Source: Nannocystis sp. (GTDB taxonomy: Bacteria; Myxococcota_A; Polyangia; Nannocystales; Nannocystaceae). From it: a stretch of DNA of 64,000 nt. Shown here in pieces: positions 25,976 through 35,252 of the stretch; positions within the stretch are counted from its first letter, which is position 1; each line of letters starts with the position of its first letter. The notes under the pieces were generated by a model. That model did not search any database. It had not been told where the DNA came from and saw nothing but the letters and a program-made list of their open reading frames with translations. The stretch spans positions 62,001 through 126,000 of the forward strand of contig NZ_JADJNN010000004.1 of assembly GCF_016714285.1 (NCBI RefSeq), written 5' to 3'. The position numbers and the translations under genes were made by a program.

Positions 25976-26884
25976 ATGGCCCCCGCCCTCGCCTCGTTGC
26001 TCGTCGCCCTCACAGCGGCCCGTGATCTGCCCACCACGCCCGCTGCCAGCTCCTCCCTCACCAAATCACCAAATCACTCCAACGACCCGACGTCCCTGCC
26101 CACCGAGTCGCCGGTCCCCGGCAGCAGCGAGGAGCTCATGGCCCTCGCCTCCGGGCCCGACGAACTCATGCCGAGCGCCGCCGAGCGCGAGCTCCCGCTC
26201 GTTCACGGCGGCTTCGCGGCGCCCACGGCATGGCTCGCCCTGTGGCGCGGCGACGCCTGGATCTGCTGGGACGCCGAGCTTCCCACCTGCTGGCAGCGGC
26301 TCGAGCTCACCGGCATCGTCGATCTCTCCTCGCTGCGCGCCGAGTTCGTCGACCGCAGCACGCTTGTCCTCGGGGACAGGTCCGAAGCGACATGGCAGGT
26401 CGTGCGCGGCGACCCCGGGCCGCGCCCCGTGGCCTGGTCCACGACGCCCCGCCAGAGCCCGCGCGCCCTCGCCTGCGGCCCCGCCGGCGCCCTGCCGATC
26501 GCCGATGACGGTGGCCTTCGCTTCATCGCCCGGCCCTGCCCCGAGGCCCGCGACGGCGGCGACACCTGCGTGCACCCCGGTCGCTCGCTGCGTCTGCATC
26601 GCCCTCAACCACTGCGCCTGCGCCTCGGCCTCGAGCTGCGCGGCCTCGCCGACTGGCGCCTGCACCCCGGCCTCGGCACCACCACCACTGGTGTCCAGCT
26701 GCTCGCCCTCCTCGCCATCGGACTCGACCCCGCCGCCTGGATCCAGCAGCGCCGTGAGCGAGCCGATCTCCATGCGCAGGCGCGACCCGGCCTGCGCGCC
26801 CTGCCCCCGCCGCGAAGCCGCGGCCCGCTCGTCGCCGCGGAACGCGAGGCCCTGCGCACTGCAGTCTGCGGAGTTGCCCGATGA
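25976..26884 (+). CDS. hypothetical secreted protein
   Basis: A 302-residue protein. The N-terminus MAPALASLLVALTAARDLPT looks like a weak signal peptide, followed by a Ser/Thr/Pro linker. The central part (WLALWRGDAWICWDAELPTCWQRLEL; RPCPEARDGGDTC) has paired cysteines, and one hydrophobic stretch VQLLALLAIGLDPAAW lies near residue 250. I do not recognise the family. Its stop overlaps the next gene by ATGA, so the two are coupled. A palindromic dispersed element lies within it at 26365-26380. Confidence 0.7.
   Translation: MAPALASLLVALTAARDLPTTPAASSSLTKSPNHSNDPTSLPTESPVPGSSEELMALASGPDELMPSAAERELPLVHGGFAAPTAWLALWRGDAWICWDAELPTCWQRLELTGIVDLSSLRAEFVDRSTLVLGDRSEATWQVVRGDPGPRPVAWSTTPRQSPRALACGPAGALPIADDGGLRFIARPCPEARDGGDTCVHPGRSLRLHRPQPLRLRLGLELRGLADWRLHPGLGTTTTGVQLLALLAIGLDPAAWIQQRRERADLHAQARPGLRALPPPRSRGPLVAAEREALRTAVCGVAR
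26365..26380. repeat. dispersed palindromic element
   Basis: TGTCC-TCGG-GGACA-GG is a perfect stem-loop inside the hypothetical secreted-protein gene. Here it is read in a different phase (L-V-L-G-D-R). Confidence 0.55.
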
Positions 26885-27495
26885 TCGCCCAAGTCACCCT
26901 CGCTCTCCTCTACTCCCTGCTCGCCCCGCCGCCGCCCGCCCCGGTACCTGACCCGGCCGTGCTGGCGCGCGCGCTCGCCGAGCTACCGACCCGGCCGAGT
27001 GTCACCGAGGTGCAGGAGGCCGCCCTGCGCCGCGCGACCCTGTCCCCAAAGACAACTCGCAACTGGCTCCGCCGCGCCCGCGCTGCGGCCATCTTGCCGG
27101 GCATCACCGGCGAGTATGGCCTGCGCAGCGACCAGGGCTGGCAGCTCGACCAGGCCGTCGGCGACGGTGACGAGCTGTCCCAGGACCTCGGGGCCGGCCG
27201 CGTCATCCAGCTGCGGGCCAGCTGGGATCTCGACCGACTCATCTTCAACGCCGACGAGTTGCGGGCTGCCCGGGCCTCGCTCGACCTCGCCGAGCTCCGC
27301 GAGCGCCTGCTGGTCCGCGTCACTCAGCTCTACTTCGAGCGCCAGCAGCTCCTGCTCGAGATCGCCAGCCTGCCTGCGCGTGACGGTCACGAGGCGATCA
27401 GCCGCCACGTGCGGCTCGCCGAGGTGGAGGCCGTCCTCACCGGGCTCACCGGACTGCGCCTGCCGCGAGCCGCACCAGCGCGCCCGCCCCCGTGA
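26881..27495 (+). CDS. hypothetical periplasmic protein, helical
   Basis: A 204-residue protein with a possible signal peptide (MIAQVTLALLYSLLAPPPPAP). It is helix-rich. The part ITGEYGLRSDQGWQLDQ...VIQLRASWDLDRLIFNADEL, then long helices ending RERLLVRVTQLYFERQQLLLE, is reminiscent of one repeat of TolC-like outer-membrane proteins, but it is far too short for one. It overlaps the previous gene (ATGA), indicating joint expression. A CTGTCC-CCAAA-GACA palindrome-like segment lies at 27040-27054. Function is unknown. Confidence 0.7.
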   Translation: MIAQVTLALLYSLLAPPPPAPVPDPAVLARALAELPTRPSVTEVQEAALRRATLSPKTTRNWLRRARAAAILPGITGEYGLRSDQGWQLDQAVGDGDELSQDLGAGRVIQLRASWDLDRLIFNADELRAARASLDLAELRERLLVRVTQLYFERQQLLLEIASLPARDGHEAISRHVRLAEVEAVLTGLTGLRLPRAAPARPPP

Positions 27496-27557
27496 TCGGC
27501 GAAACTGCGCGCTGCATCCCTCGGTGGCGCCGCCGCGGAGTTTGGTACCCTCGCCGC

Positions 27558-27917
27558 GTGACAGCCCGACGCGCTCCGCAAGACCGCTTCGTGTGTGACC
27601 TCGACGTCGAGCTCGACTCGGGTCGACTCCACGTCACCGGTCGTGCCCGCGATCTCAGCGAGAGCGCCGTCTGTCTCACGGCCCGCGATCCCATCGAGCC
27701 TGGCACCGCGGTCAACGTGCAGCTGCGCCTCGTCCTCGAGTGGGGCGCCAGCGAGGCGCTCGCGCTGCCGGGGCAGGTCGCCTGGCTGACCGCCAGCGAG
27801 GGCGCCCAGCAGATCGGCGTCGTGTTCACGGCGATGGGCCCCGAGGTCCGTCAGCGGTTGCAAGTGCTGCTGAAGGTGCTGCTCGGCCAGATCTCCCTCT
27901 CGACCCCGACCGCCTGA
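27558..27917 (+). CDS. PilZ-domain protein
   Basis: A 119-residue protein starting at the GTG at 27558 (VTARRAPQDRFVCDLDVELDSG). It is a single PilZ-like barrel: an N-terminal Arg-containing segment RRAPQDRF, then GRARDLSESAVCL at the place of the (D/N)xSxxG motif, with the glycine replaced by Ala. The strand pattern PGTAVNVQLRLVLEWG...LPGQVAWLTASEGAQQIGVVF is typical. PilZ domains bind cyclic di-GMP; the altered motif leaves that uncertain. It probably works as a small cytoplasmic regulator. It stands alone after a 62-base gap. Confidence 0.8.
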   Translation: MTARRAPQDRFVCDLDVELDSGRLHVTGRARDLSESAVCLTARDPIEPGTAVNVQLRLVLEWGASEALALPGQVAWLTASEGAQQIGVVFTAMGPEVRQRLQVLLKVLLGQISLSTPTA

Positions 27918-28057
27918 CCGGCCCGTCGATTGTTCGGGTCAAGGCCGTCGCATGTGCATCGATCTGCGCGCCATGTGGGTGATCGTGCGCGCATTGCTGT
28001 GCACATACTGGTGCAAAAGGGGCCTTCCGCCCCCGGCCAGTTCCGCACTAAACCATC

Positions 28058-28094
28058 AAGATTGTTGATCTTACTTCCAACGCGTGGGATATGG
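28058..28094 (+). promoter_or_regulatory. possible promoter/operator upstream of 28145
   Basis: In a comparatively AT-rich stretch, AAGAT (28058-28062) and ATCTT (28068-28072) form an inverted repeat around TTGTTG. A -35-like TTGATC (28065-28070) is followed after 18 bases by GATATG. This would drive the small gene at 28145. The match is weak and from inspection only. Confidence 0.3.
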
Positions 28095-28144
28095 AGCCCC
28101 GCGCCTGTGGCTTGCATAGTCGCGGGCCGCAAGAGGGACCGACC

Positions 28145-28339
28145 ATGACGCCCACCGCCGAAACCCGGGACACCAGCCGACGCGCACTCAGCATCCTTGC
28201 TCGCTCGCTGTTCCGCCAGATGCGTGAGCAGGGCTACTCGCCGGAGCAGGTCATCGCTCTCTCGTCCGAGCTCATCGAGCTCGTCAGCCATGACCTGCGG
28301 CAGGAGCGGGCGATGGACGCTCGCTGGGCCGCTGAATAG
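28145..28339 (+). CDS. small hypothetical protein
   Basis: A 64-residue protein, MTPTAETRDTSRRALSILAR and onward, predicted to be two helices (SILARSLFRQMREQGYSPEQ; VIALSSELIELVSHDL). The ATG has a GAGGG ribosome site eight bases upstream. The protein has no signal or membrane segment. The size and helical character would suit a regulator or adaptor, but I recognise no family. It lies before the glycolytic genes with a 62-base gap. Confidence 0.65.
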   Translation: MTPTAETRDTSRRALSILARSLFRQMREQGYSPEQVIALSSELIELVSHDLRQERAMDARWAAE

Positions 28340-28401
28340 CCGTCGAAAGCTCACGACCCCCGGCGTGGACTTGCCTGACGCCGGTCGGTATTGCTTGCGC
28401 C

Positions 28402-29672
28402 ATGCCGTCGGCCGCCGACAGCCCCTTGTCCCTGCCCGCGCTGGATGACCTCGACGTCGAGAACCGTCGGGTCTTCGTCCGGGTCGACTTCAACGTTCCG
28501 CTCAAGGACGGCGAGGTCCGCGACGACACCCGGATCCAGGCCTCGCTGCCCACGATCCGGCGCCTGCGAGAGCGCGGCGCCCGGGTGATCCTCGCGTCCC
28601 ACCTCGGCCGCCCCGACGGCGCCCCCGATCCCAAGTACTCGATGGAGCCGGTCGGCTCCCGCCTGGCGGAGCTGCTCGGCTGCGAGGTCCGCCTGCCCGA
28701 CGAGGTCGTCGGCGACGGCGTCACCAAGCTGGTCCTCGACACCCGCGCCCAGCACGTCGTCTTGCTCGAGAACCTCCGCTTCCACCCCGGCGAGACCAAG
28801 AACGACCCGGCCTTCGCGGCCAGGCCCTCGCCAAGCTGTGCGAGGCCTACGTGAACGACGCCTTCGGCGCCTCGCACCGCGCCCACGCCTCGGTGGTCGG
28901 CGTGCCCCGACTGGTCCGCGCTCGCGCGGCCGGCCTCCTGCTGGCCGCCGAGACCACCGCCCTCGGTCGCCTGGTCCACCACCCCGAGCACCCCTTCGTC
29001 ACCCTCATCGGCGGCGCCAAGGTCTCCGACAAGCTCCCGGTGCTCATCGCCACCCTCGAGCGCCTCAAGGCCGGCGACTCGATCCTCATCGGCGGGGCGA
29101 TGGCCAACACCTTCCTGGCGGCCCGCGGCGCCCAGCTCGGCGCCTCACTGCAGGAGTCCGAGCGCCTGGCCGACTGCCGCAACCTCCTCACCCGCGCGTC
29201 CGCCCGCAACATCCGCGTGCTGCTCCCGACCGACCTGCGCATCGGCGACGGTCTCAAGGCCACCAGCGCGAGGATCGTCCGCGTCGACACGCTCGCCGCC
29301 ACACTCGCTGGTGGGGGCCTCGGCGCCAGCGAGATGGCCCTCGACATCGGCCCCGACACCGAGCTCCGCTTCGCCGCCGCGGTCCAGTCGGCCAAGATGC
29401 TGTTCTGGAACGGCCCGATGGGCCTGTTCGAGAGCCCGGCCTTCGCCAGCGGCACCCTCGCCATGGCCAAGGCCGTCGCTGCCTGCCCCGGCTTCACCCT
29501 GGTCGGCGGCGGAGACAGCGTCGCCGCGCTCCAGGAGTCCGGCCTCGCCGACCGCATCGACCACATCTCCACCGGCGGCGGCGCCTCCCTCGAGATGCTC
29601 GAGGGCAAGGTCCTGCCGGGCGTCGAGGCCCTGCTCGGGTCTTCGTCCGGGTCGGGCAAGGAGAGCGCCTGA
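28402..29672 (+). CDS. pgk: phosphoglycerate kinase, interrupted by a one-base frameshift
   Basis: The glycolytic enzyme that forms ATP from 1,3-bisphosphoglycerate. The first part (RVFVRVDFNVPLKDG, ASHLGRPDG, LLENLRFHPGETKNDPAFAA) is in the frame starting at 28402. The rest (LAKLCEAYVNDAFGASHRAH, IGGAKVSDKLPVL, FWNGPMGLFE, STGGGASLEMLEGK) is in another frame. The switch is at 28818-28824, where GCGGCCAGG would restore the frame with one extra C. The joined protein is about 423 residues, close to the usual length plus a tail. All core motifs exist, so this is either a sequence error or a very recent mutation. It leads the pgk-tpiA-secG-dapF block. Confidence 0.88.
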
Positions 29673-29674
29673 CC

Positions 29675-30460
29675 GTGCTGCGTACCCGCTGGACGATCGG
29701 CAACTGGAAGCAGAACCTCCTGCGCGGCGCCGCGGAAGACCTGGCCACCGCCGTGGTCGGCGACTTGCCGGAACCGGTCGCCGAAGGCGGCAAGCAGGTG
29801 CGCGTCGGCATCGCCCCGAGCTACGTCGCCCTCGACGCCGTGCGCCCGTGGGTCCGCCCGCAGGGCCCGCTCTTCCTGTTCGCCCAGGACGTCGCGGCCC
29901 AGGACGAGGGCGCCTTCACTGGTGAAGTCGGACCCGCGATGCTCAGCGACGTCGGCGCCCATGGGGCGATCGTCGGGCACTCCGAGCGACGCATCCACTT
30001 CGGCGAGACCGACGCGACCGTCGCCCGCAAGGTCCACGTCGCCCTCGAGGCCGGCCTCCGGGTCGTCCTGTGCGTCGGCGAGGGACTCGAGATCCGCGAA
30101 GCCGGCCAGCACGAAAGTCATGTCATTTCGCAGCTTTCGGCCGCGCTCTCTCAACTACCGGCCGAGCTCGTCAGCGAGCGCCTGATCGTCGCCTACGAGC
30201 CGGTCTGGGCGATCGGCACCGGCAAGACCGCGACCCCTCGCGACGCCGCAGCCATGCACCACCGCCTGCGCGCCTGGCTGGAGCAGCACTTCGGCCCCGC
30301 CGGCGCCGACAGATCGATCCTCTACGGTGGTAGTGTCAAGCCCAACAACGCTGCGGCCCTCATGGCCGCCGGCGACGTCGACGGCTTCCTCGTCGGCGGC
30401 GCCTCGCTCGAAGCTGAAGCCTTCCTGCAGATCGTCCGCCTCGTCGTCAGTGCGGCCTAA
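29675..30460 (+). CDS. tpiA: triosephosphate isomerase
   Basis: A 261-residue cytoplasmic enzyme interconverting glyceraldehyde-3-phosphate and dihydroxyacetone phosphate. The N-terminal IGNWKQN carries the catalytic Asn and Lys, with a Gln where most enzymes have Met. The catalytic His is in GHSERR and the catalytic Glu is in AYEPVWAIGTGKTA. The phosphate-binding loop YGGSVKPNN and GGASL end the barrel. It starts at a GTG two bases after the pgk stop, preceded by AAGGAG, and is followed by secG after three bases. The pgk-tpiA-secG order is common in bacteria. Confidence 0.95.
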   Translation: MLRTRWTIGNWKQNLLRGAAEDLATAVVGDLPEPVAEGGKQVRVGIAPSYVALDAVRPWVRPQGPLFLFAQDVAAQDEGAFTGEVGPAMLSDVGAHGAIVGHSERRIHFGETDATVARKVHVALEAGLRVVLCVGEGLEIREAGQHESHVISQLSAALSQLPAELVSERLIVAYEPVWAIGTGKTATPRDAAAMHHRLRAWLEQHFGPAGADRSILYGGSVKPNNAAALMAAGDVDGFLVGGASLEAEAFLQIVRLVVSAA

Positions 30461-30463
30461 GCC

Positions 30464-31191
30464 ATGTTCGATATCCTCGTCACCCTCGTCACCGTCTTCT
30501 ACGTGATCATCTGCATCCTGATGATCCTCATCATCTTGCTGCAAGCCGGTCGCGGTGGCATGGGCACGGCGCTGGGTGGCGGAGCCAGCCAGAGCGTCTT
30601 CGGTGGGGGTGGAAGCTCCGATCTTCTCGCAAAGATCACGCAGAGTTGCGCTGCAGGCTTCATGATCTTCGCCATGTTCCTGGCCTACGCCAGCGCCCAC
30701 AGCGGCTCGGCCAACTTGAAGGCCAAGAGCGACGAGAACACTGTCGAGGAGCGCGCGGCCGGCGAGGACGACGTCGTCGACTACGAGAAGATCGGCCCGA
30801 ACCCACTCCGCCTCCCCCCGCGTCGCGACCCCAACGCCGCCACCCCGACGCCGACAGACCTCAACGCTCCGCCGGCCGACGCTCCCGCCGACGCTCCCGC
30901 CGACGCTCCCGCCGACGTCCCGGCCGACGTCCCGGCCGCTCCGGCCGATGTGCCGGCCGTTCCCCCGACCGACGCTGCCGATGCTCCCGCGGCCGACGCC
31001 GCTGCAACCGGCGCCCCGGTCCCCGCCCCCGCCGAGATCCCCGCGGTCACGGAGACCAAGCCCGTCAAGAAGGCCGAGCCCAAGAAGCCACTGCGCAAGA
31101 AGCCGGCCCCGGCCGATGCCCCGCCCCCCGACGCCGCCGAGATGGCCCCCGAGATGGCCCCCGAGATGGCCCCCGCCGAGGCCCCCGCGCC

Positions 31192-31195
<4 letters not shown>
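30464..31195 (+). CDS. secG: SecG preprotein translocase subunit with long Ala/Pro tail
   Basis: A 243-residue protein; ordinary SecG is about 80-110 residues. Residues 1-80 are classical SecG: a first membrane helix (FYVIICILMILIILLQAGRG), the GGMGTALGGGASQSVFGG loop and a second membrane helix (FMIFAMFLAYAS). From about residue 85 there is an acidic, then Ala/Pro/Asp-rich tail with PADA repeats and a Lys-rich patch, probably disordered. It is the small accessory subunit of the SecYEG channel. The start lies three bases after tpiA and its stop overlaps the dapF start (GTGA). Confidence 0.93.
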
Positions 31196-32085
<890 letters not shown>

Positions 32086-32096
32086 GCCGCGCCAGC

Positions 32097-32888
32097 CTAC
32101 CCGAACAGCCCGACGAAGTTGGTCCCCGTCAGCCACTGCCCGCCGTCGACCACCACCACGGCGCCCGTCATGTACGCGCTCGCCGGGCTGACCATGAACA
32201 GCACCGCCTCGGCGATCTCCGCGATCGTGCCGAAGCGCCGCAGAGGGATCTGCGCCGTCATGCGCTCGCGGACCGCCCCGGGCGCCAGCCGCTCCATCCC
32301 CTCCGTCCCGGCGATCGGCCCCGGCGCGATCGCGTTGACCCGGATCTGCAGCGGCCCCCACTCGACCGCCAGCGTCCGCGTCAGCGCGTCGATCCCGGCC
32401 TTCGCGCTGGCCGCGTGCACCTGCAAGGGCGTGCCCGCGTAGTGCAGCGTCGCCGAGATATTGATGACCACCCCGCCGCGTCGCTCGAGCAGCGGCAGCG
32501 CCGCCTTGCAGGCGTTGAAGGTCCCTTTGAGGTCGATGTCGACGACCGTGCCGAAGCCGTTGGCCGACAGCGCCGCCGCCGGCGCGAGGAAGTTCCCGGC
32601 CGCCCCGTTCACCAGCACGTCGAGCTGACCCCAGCGCGCCTCGATCGCCGCCGTCACCGCCGCGAGCGCCTCGGGCCTGCGCACGTCGGCCGCCAGCGCG
32701 AGGCACTCGCCCCCCGCCGCCACGATGCCGTCCGCGACCGCGTCGAGCTTCGCCTGCGTGCGACCGCAGATCGCCACCCGCGCCCCGTGGCCCGCCAGCG
32801 CCGCTGCGATCCCCGCACCGATGCCCGAACCTCCGCCCGTCACCAGCGCCACCTGTCCCCGCAGGAGATCCTCGCGAAAGCTGCTCAT
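32097..32888 (-). CDS. SDR oxidoreductase, 2,4-dienoyl-CoA reductase-like
   Basis: A 263-residue Rossmann-fold protein. The cofactor loop is TGGGSGIG, followed by NGAAGNFL and INISATLHYAGTPLQVHAAS. The usual Tyr of YxxxK is absent; the equivalent segment is HAASAKAG with the Lys kept. This absence, with NGAAGNFL and the ISATLHY segment, is typical of the peroxisomal-type 2,4-dienoyl-CoA reductases that help degrade unsaturated fatty acids. A generic SDR remains possible. It is convergent with dapF (11-base gap). Confidence 0.85.
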   Translation of the reverse strand: MSSFREDLLRGQVALVTGGGSGIGAGIAAALAGHGARVAICGRTQAKLDAVADGIVAAGGECLALAADVRRPEALAAVTAAIEARWGQLDVLVNGAAGNFLAPAAALSANGFGTVVDIDLKGTFNACKAALPLLERRGGVVINISATLHYAGTPLQVHAASAKAGIDALTRTLAVEWGPLQIRVNAIAPGPIAGTEGMERLAPGAVRERMTAQIPLRRFGTIAEIAEAVLFMVSPASAYMTGAVVVVDGGQWLTGTNFVGLFG

Positions 32889-32991
32889 CCCCGACGACTA
32901 CCACGGAGCCGCAACGCCTGCGCCCCTCTCCATCCCACCACCCGCGAAGCACCCTTGCACCCTCATCCACCCGACGCCATAAGCCAGCGCA

Positions 32992-33185
32992 TGCCCACCC
33001 CCCCATCGCCCGAGATCCAGCCCCCGAGCACACGCCCCGAGATCCAGCAGCCGGACACCTCGACCCCCGACATCCCCACCCCGTCCGACCCCAACACCCA
33101 GCCCCGCACGCCCGAGCTCCCGGGCCCCGACCGCAGCCCCGAGATCCCTCCGGGGAGCATCGAGACCAGCGCCCTCACGGCTTGA
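32992..33185 (+). CDS. possible small Pro-rich ORF, doubtful
   Basis: A 64-codon open frame rich in Pro, Thr and PEI motifs (PEIQPP, PEIQQPD, PEIPPG), built from repeated CCCGAGATCC at DNA level. It has no good ribosome site, and its end overlaps the convergent amylase gene by 11 bases. If it is not coding, 32889-33174 is a 286-base intergenic stretch with this short repeat and nothing else recognisable. Confidence 0.2.
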
Positions 33186-35220
33186 CCAGGATCCGCGCCG
33201 AGCGGGCCGGCACGCTGACGTCGCCGCCGCCGTCGATCATCCCGCCGCCGAGCTCAAGCTCATCCTTATAGCTGCCCGCCGGCACCCCGGACACGCCCGC
33301 CTGCGCGTCGCCGCGGTTGATCACCACGTACACCGTCTCCATCGCGTCCTTCATCTCGTACGCGAAGGTGTCCGCGCCGGCGCTCAGCGTCTTGCGGGCC
33401 CCGCGACGCAGCGCCGAGTGGGCCGCCCGGATCGCCCCCAGGTCTTTGAGGTGCTGCAGCAAGAACTCCTGCCCCGCCGAGTAGCCGCTCCACTGCATCG
33501 GCCTGCGATTGTCCGGATCGCCCGCGCCCGGCATCCCGACCTCATCCCCGTAATACACCAGCGGCGCCCCCTTCGTGGTGAACAGGATCGTGAAGGCCAG
33601 CCCCATCCGCTCGAACGCCGAGGTCCCGGCCGGCAGCCCCGGCTTGCCGTTCCACGCCTTGTCCTTGCCGTCGCTCCACTGATCGCCCCACACCGGCGAA
33701 TCCTCCGCGAGGTGGATCGCCCGCGGGATGTCGTGATTACCGATGAAGGTGCTCATGATCCCGCTGCCGTAATAACTGTCGTTCTGGTCCATGAAGCCGG
33801 CCAGCGCCTGCATCGTGTCCTTGCGGATCAGCACGCTCGCCGCCATCTGCATGCGCAGCGGGAAGTCGAACTGCCCGTCGAGCATGTCCGGGCGCACATA
33901 ATATTTGATGGTCGCCTGCTGCCCCGTGAAGGTCTCGCCGACCATGTAGAAGTGCTCCATCGTCGTCGGCTCGATCTCCGCCTTCACCCGCGCGCGGATG
34001 TCGAACAGCCAGCTGTCGGCGATGTGCTTCACCGCGTCGAGGCGGAAGCCGTCGACCCCGGTGTCCTTGATCCACTGCACCGCGTTGTCGATCGAGAACT
34101 TGCGCGCCGCCGCGTTATCGAAGTTGAAGTCGGGCAGATAGTCCGTGAACCAGCAGCGCTTGTTCAGCACGTTATCGTCCCACGAGCAGCCCATCCCACA
34201 CACGCAGTCGCCGCCCTTGCCGTTGTCGTTCGGCCAGAACCAATCCTTGTGGTCCGCGTACACTGGCGAGCTGTCGTGCACATGGTTCATCGCATAATCG
34301 AGGATCACCTTCAGGTCGTGGTCGTGCGCCGCCGTCACCAGATCCTTCAAATCCTGCAGCGTCCCGAAGTGCTCCTCCGGCTGGTCGAGGTTCTGCGGCC
34401 AGTAACCATGGTACGCGCTGTAAAAGTGCCCGTCGGTGCCGATCCCCTTGGCGCTCGTATTGTCCATCGGCACCGTCAACCACAGCGTATTGACCCCGAG
34501 CTCATTAAAATACCCCGCCTCGATCTTGCTGGTCACGCCGGCCCAGTCGCCGCCCGACCAGTCCGCCGGTCCCTCAACCCCGATCATCTTATCATTGCCC
34601 TTATTACCGTTCTCGAAGCGATCGACGAACACGAAGTAGATCACCGCGTCGCGCCAGTCGAAGCTGCCGATCAGCGCCGAATCGCAGGTGAACTCCTCGC
34701 AGGTCATCGCCGCCAGCAGCGAGTTCTTGCCCCCGAAGCCGTCGTCCACCGTGTCCGGATTCGCCGGATCGACCACCCATGCATCCGAACCATCGACGCG
34801 AAACTTGTACTGCACCGCCGTGTCCCACGGCACCGGCACCGTCGCCGTCCACTTGCTCCCGTCGCTCATCATCGGCGCGCCCACGGTCCACCCGTCCGCC
34901 GCGAAGTTGCCCATCACGTCGACCGACTTCTCGCCCCCGTCGGGGTAGCTGAACACGTGATCGCAGCGCTTCTCCGCGTCGTCGCACATCGGCGGCGGCT
35001 CGCCCGTCGTGCCATCGTCCGTCGTCGTCGGCGTCTCCCCGGTCTCGCCGGCCGTCCCCGTGGTCGAGTAGGTCCCGACGCTCCCGCCCTGCGACGGATC
35101 GTAGGGCGTCGTGTCCGGCGGCGTCGTCATCGACCCCTGCGACTCGGATTGCAGCGGCGCATCGCCGCAGGCGGCGAGCAAGAGGAACATCGGCGGCACG
35201 AGCAAGCGCGAGCGGAGCAT
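33175..35220 (-). CDS. GH13 alpha-amylase-family lipoprotein
   Basis: A 681-residue protein. The signal MLRSRLLVPPMFLLLAAC ends in a lipobox, followed by a Thr/Gly linker. A CBM48/E-set-like domain (SVDVMGNFAADGW...YKFRVDGSDAW) precedes the GH13 barrel. The catalytic set is visible: GFRLDAVKH with the nucleophile Asp, VGETFTG with the acid/base Glu, and FIGNHDIPR with the transition-state Asp. A Cys-rich insert (CVCGMGCSWDDNVLNKRCW) is shared with the next amylase. It probably cleaves starch or maltodextrin at the cell surface. It lies 32 bases after 35253-37391 in one operon. Confidence 0.93.
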   Translation of the reverse strand: MLRSRLLVPPMFLLLAACGDAPLQSESQGSMTTPPDTTPYDPSQGGSVGTYSTTGTAGETGETPTTTDDGTTGEPPPMCDDAEKRCDHVFSYPDGGEKSVDVMGNFAADGWTVGAPMMSDGSKWTATVPVPWDTAVQYKFRVDGSDAWVVDPANPDTVDDGFGGKNSLLAAMTCEEFTCDSALIGSFDWRDAVIYFVFVDRFENGNKGNDKMIGVEGPADWSGGDWAGVTSKIEAGYFNELGVNTLWLTVPMDNTSAKGIGTDGHFYSAYHGYWPQNLDQPEEHFGTLQDLKDLVTAAHDHDLKVILDYAMNHVHDSSPVYADHKDWFWPNDNGKGGDCVCGMGCSWDDNVLNKRCWFTDYLPDFNFDNAAARKFSIDNAVQWIKDTGVDGFRLDAVKHIADSWLFDIRARVKAEIEPTTMEHFYMVGETFTGQQATIKYYVRPDMLDGQFDFPLRMQMAASVLIRKDTMQALAGFMDQNDSYYGSGIMSTFIGNHDIPRAIHLAEDSPVWGDQWSDGKDKAWNGKPGLPAGTSAFERMGLAFTILFTTKGAPLVYYGDEVGMPGAGDPDNRRPMQWSGYSAGQEFLLQHLKDLGAIRAAHSALRRGARKTLSAGADTFAYEMKDAMETVYVVINRGDAQAGVSGVPAGSYKDELELGGGMIDGGGDVSVPARSARILVKP

Positions 35221-35252
35221 CCCCTCCACGCTCGCCGCAGCCCCGCCCGCGG

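Noticed and set aside
28851..29672. A separate gene for the second part of PGK
   Set aside because: It begins inside a conserved PGK motif (VNDAFG) with no ribosome site; a frameshift is simpler.
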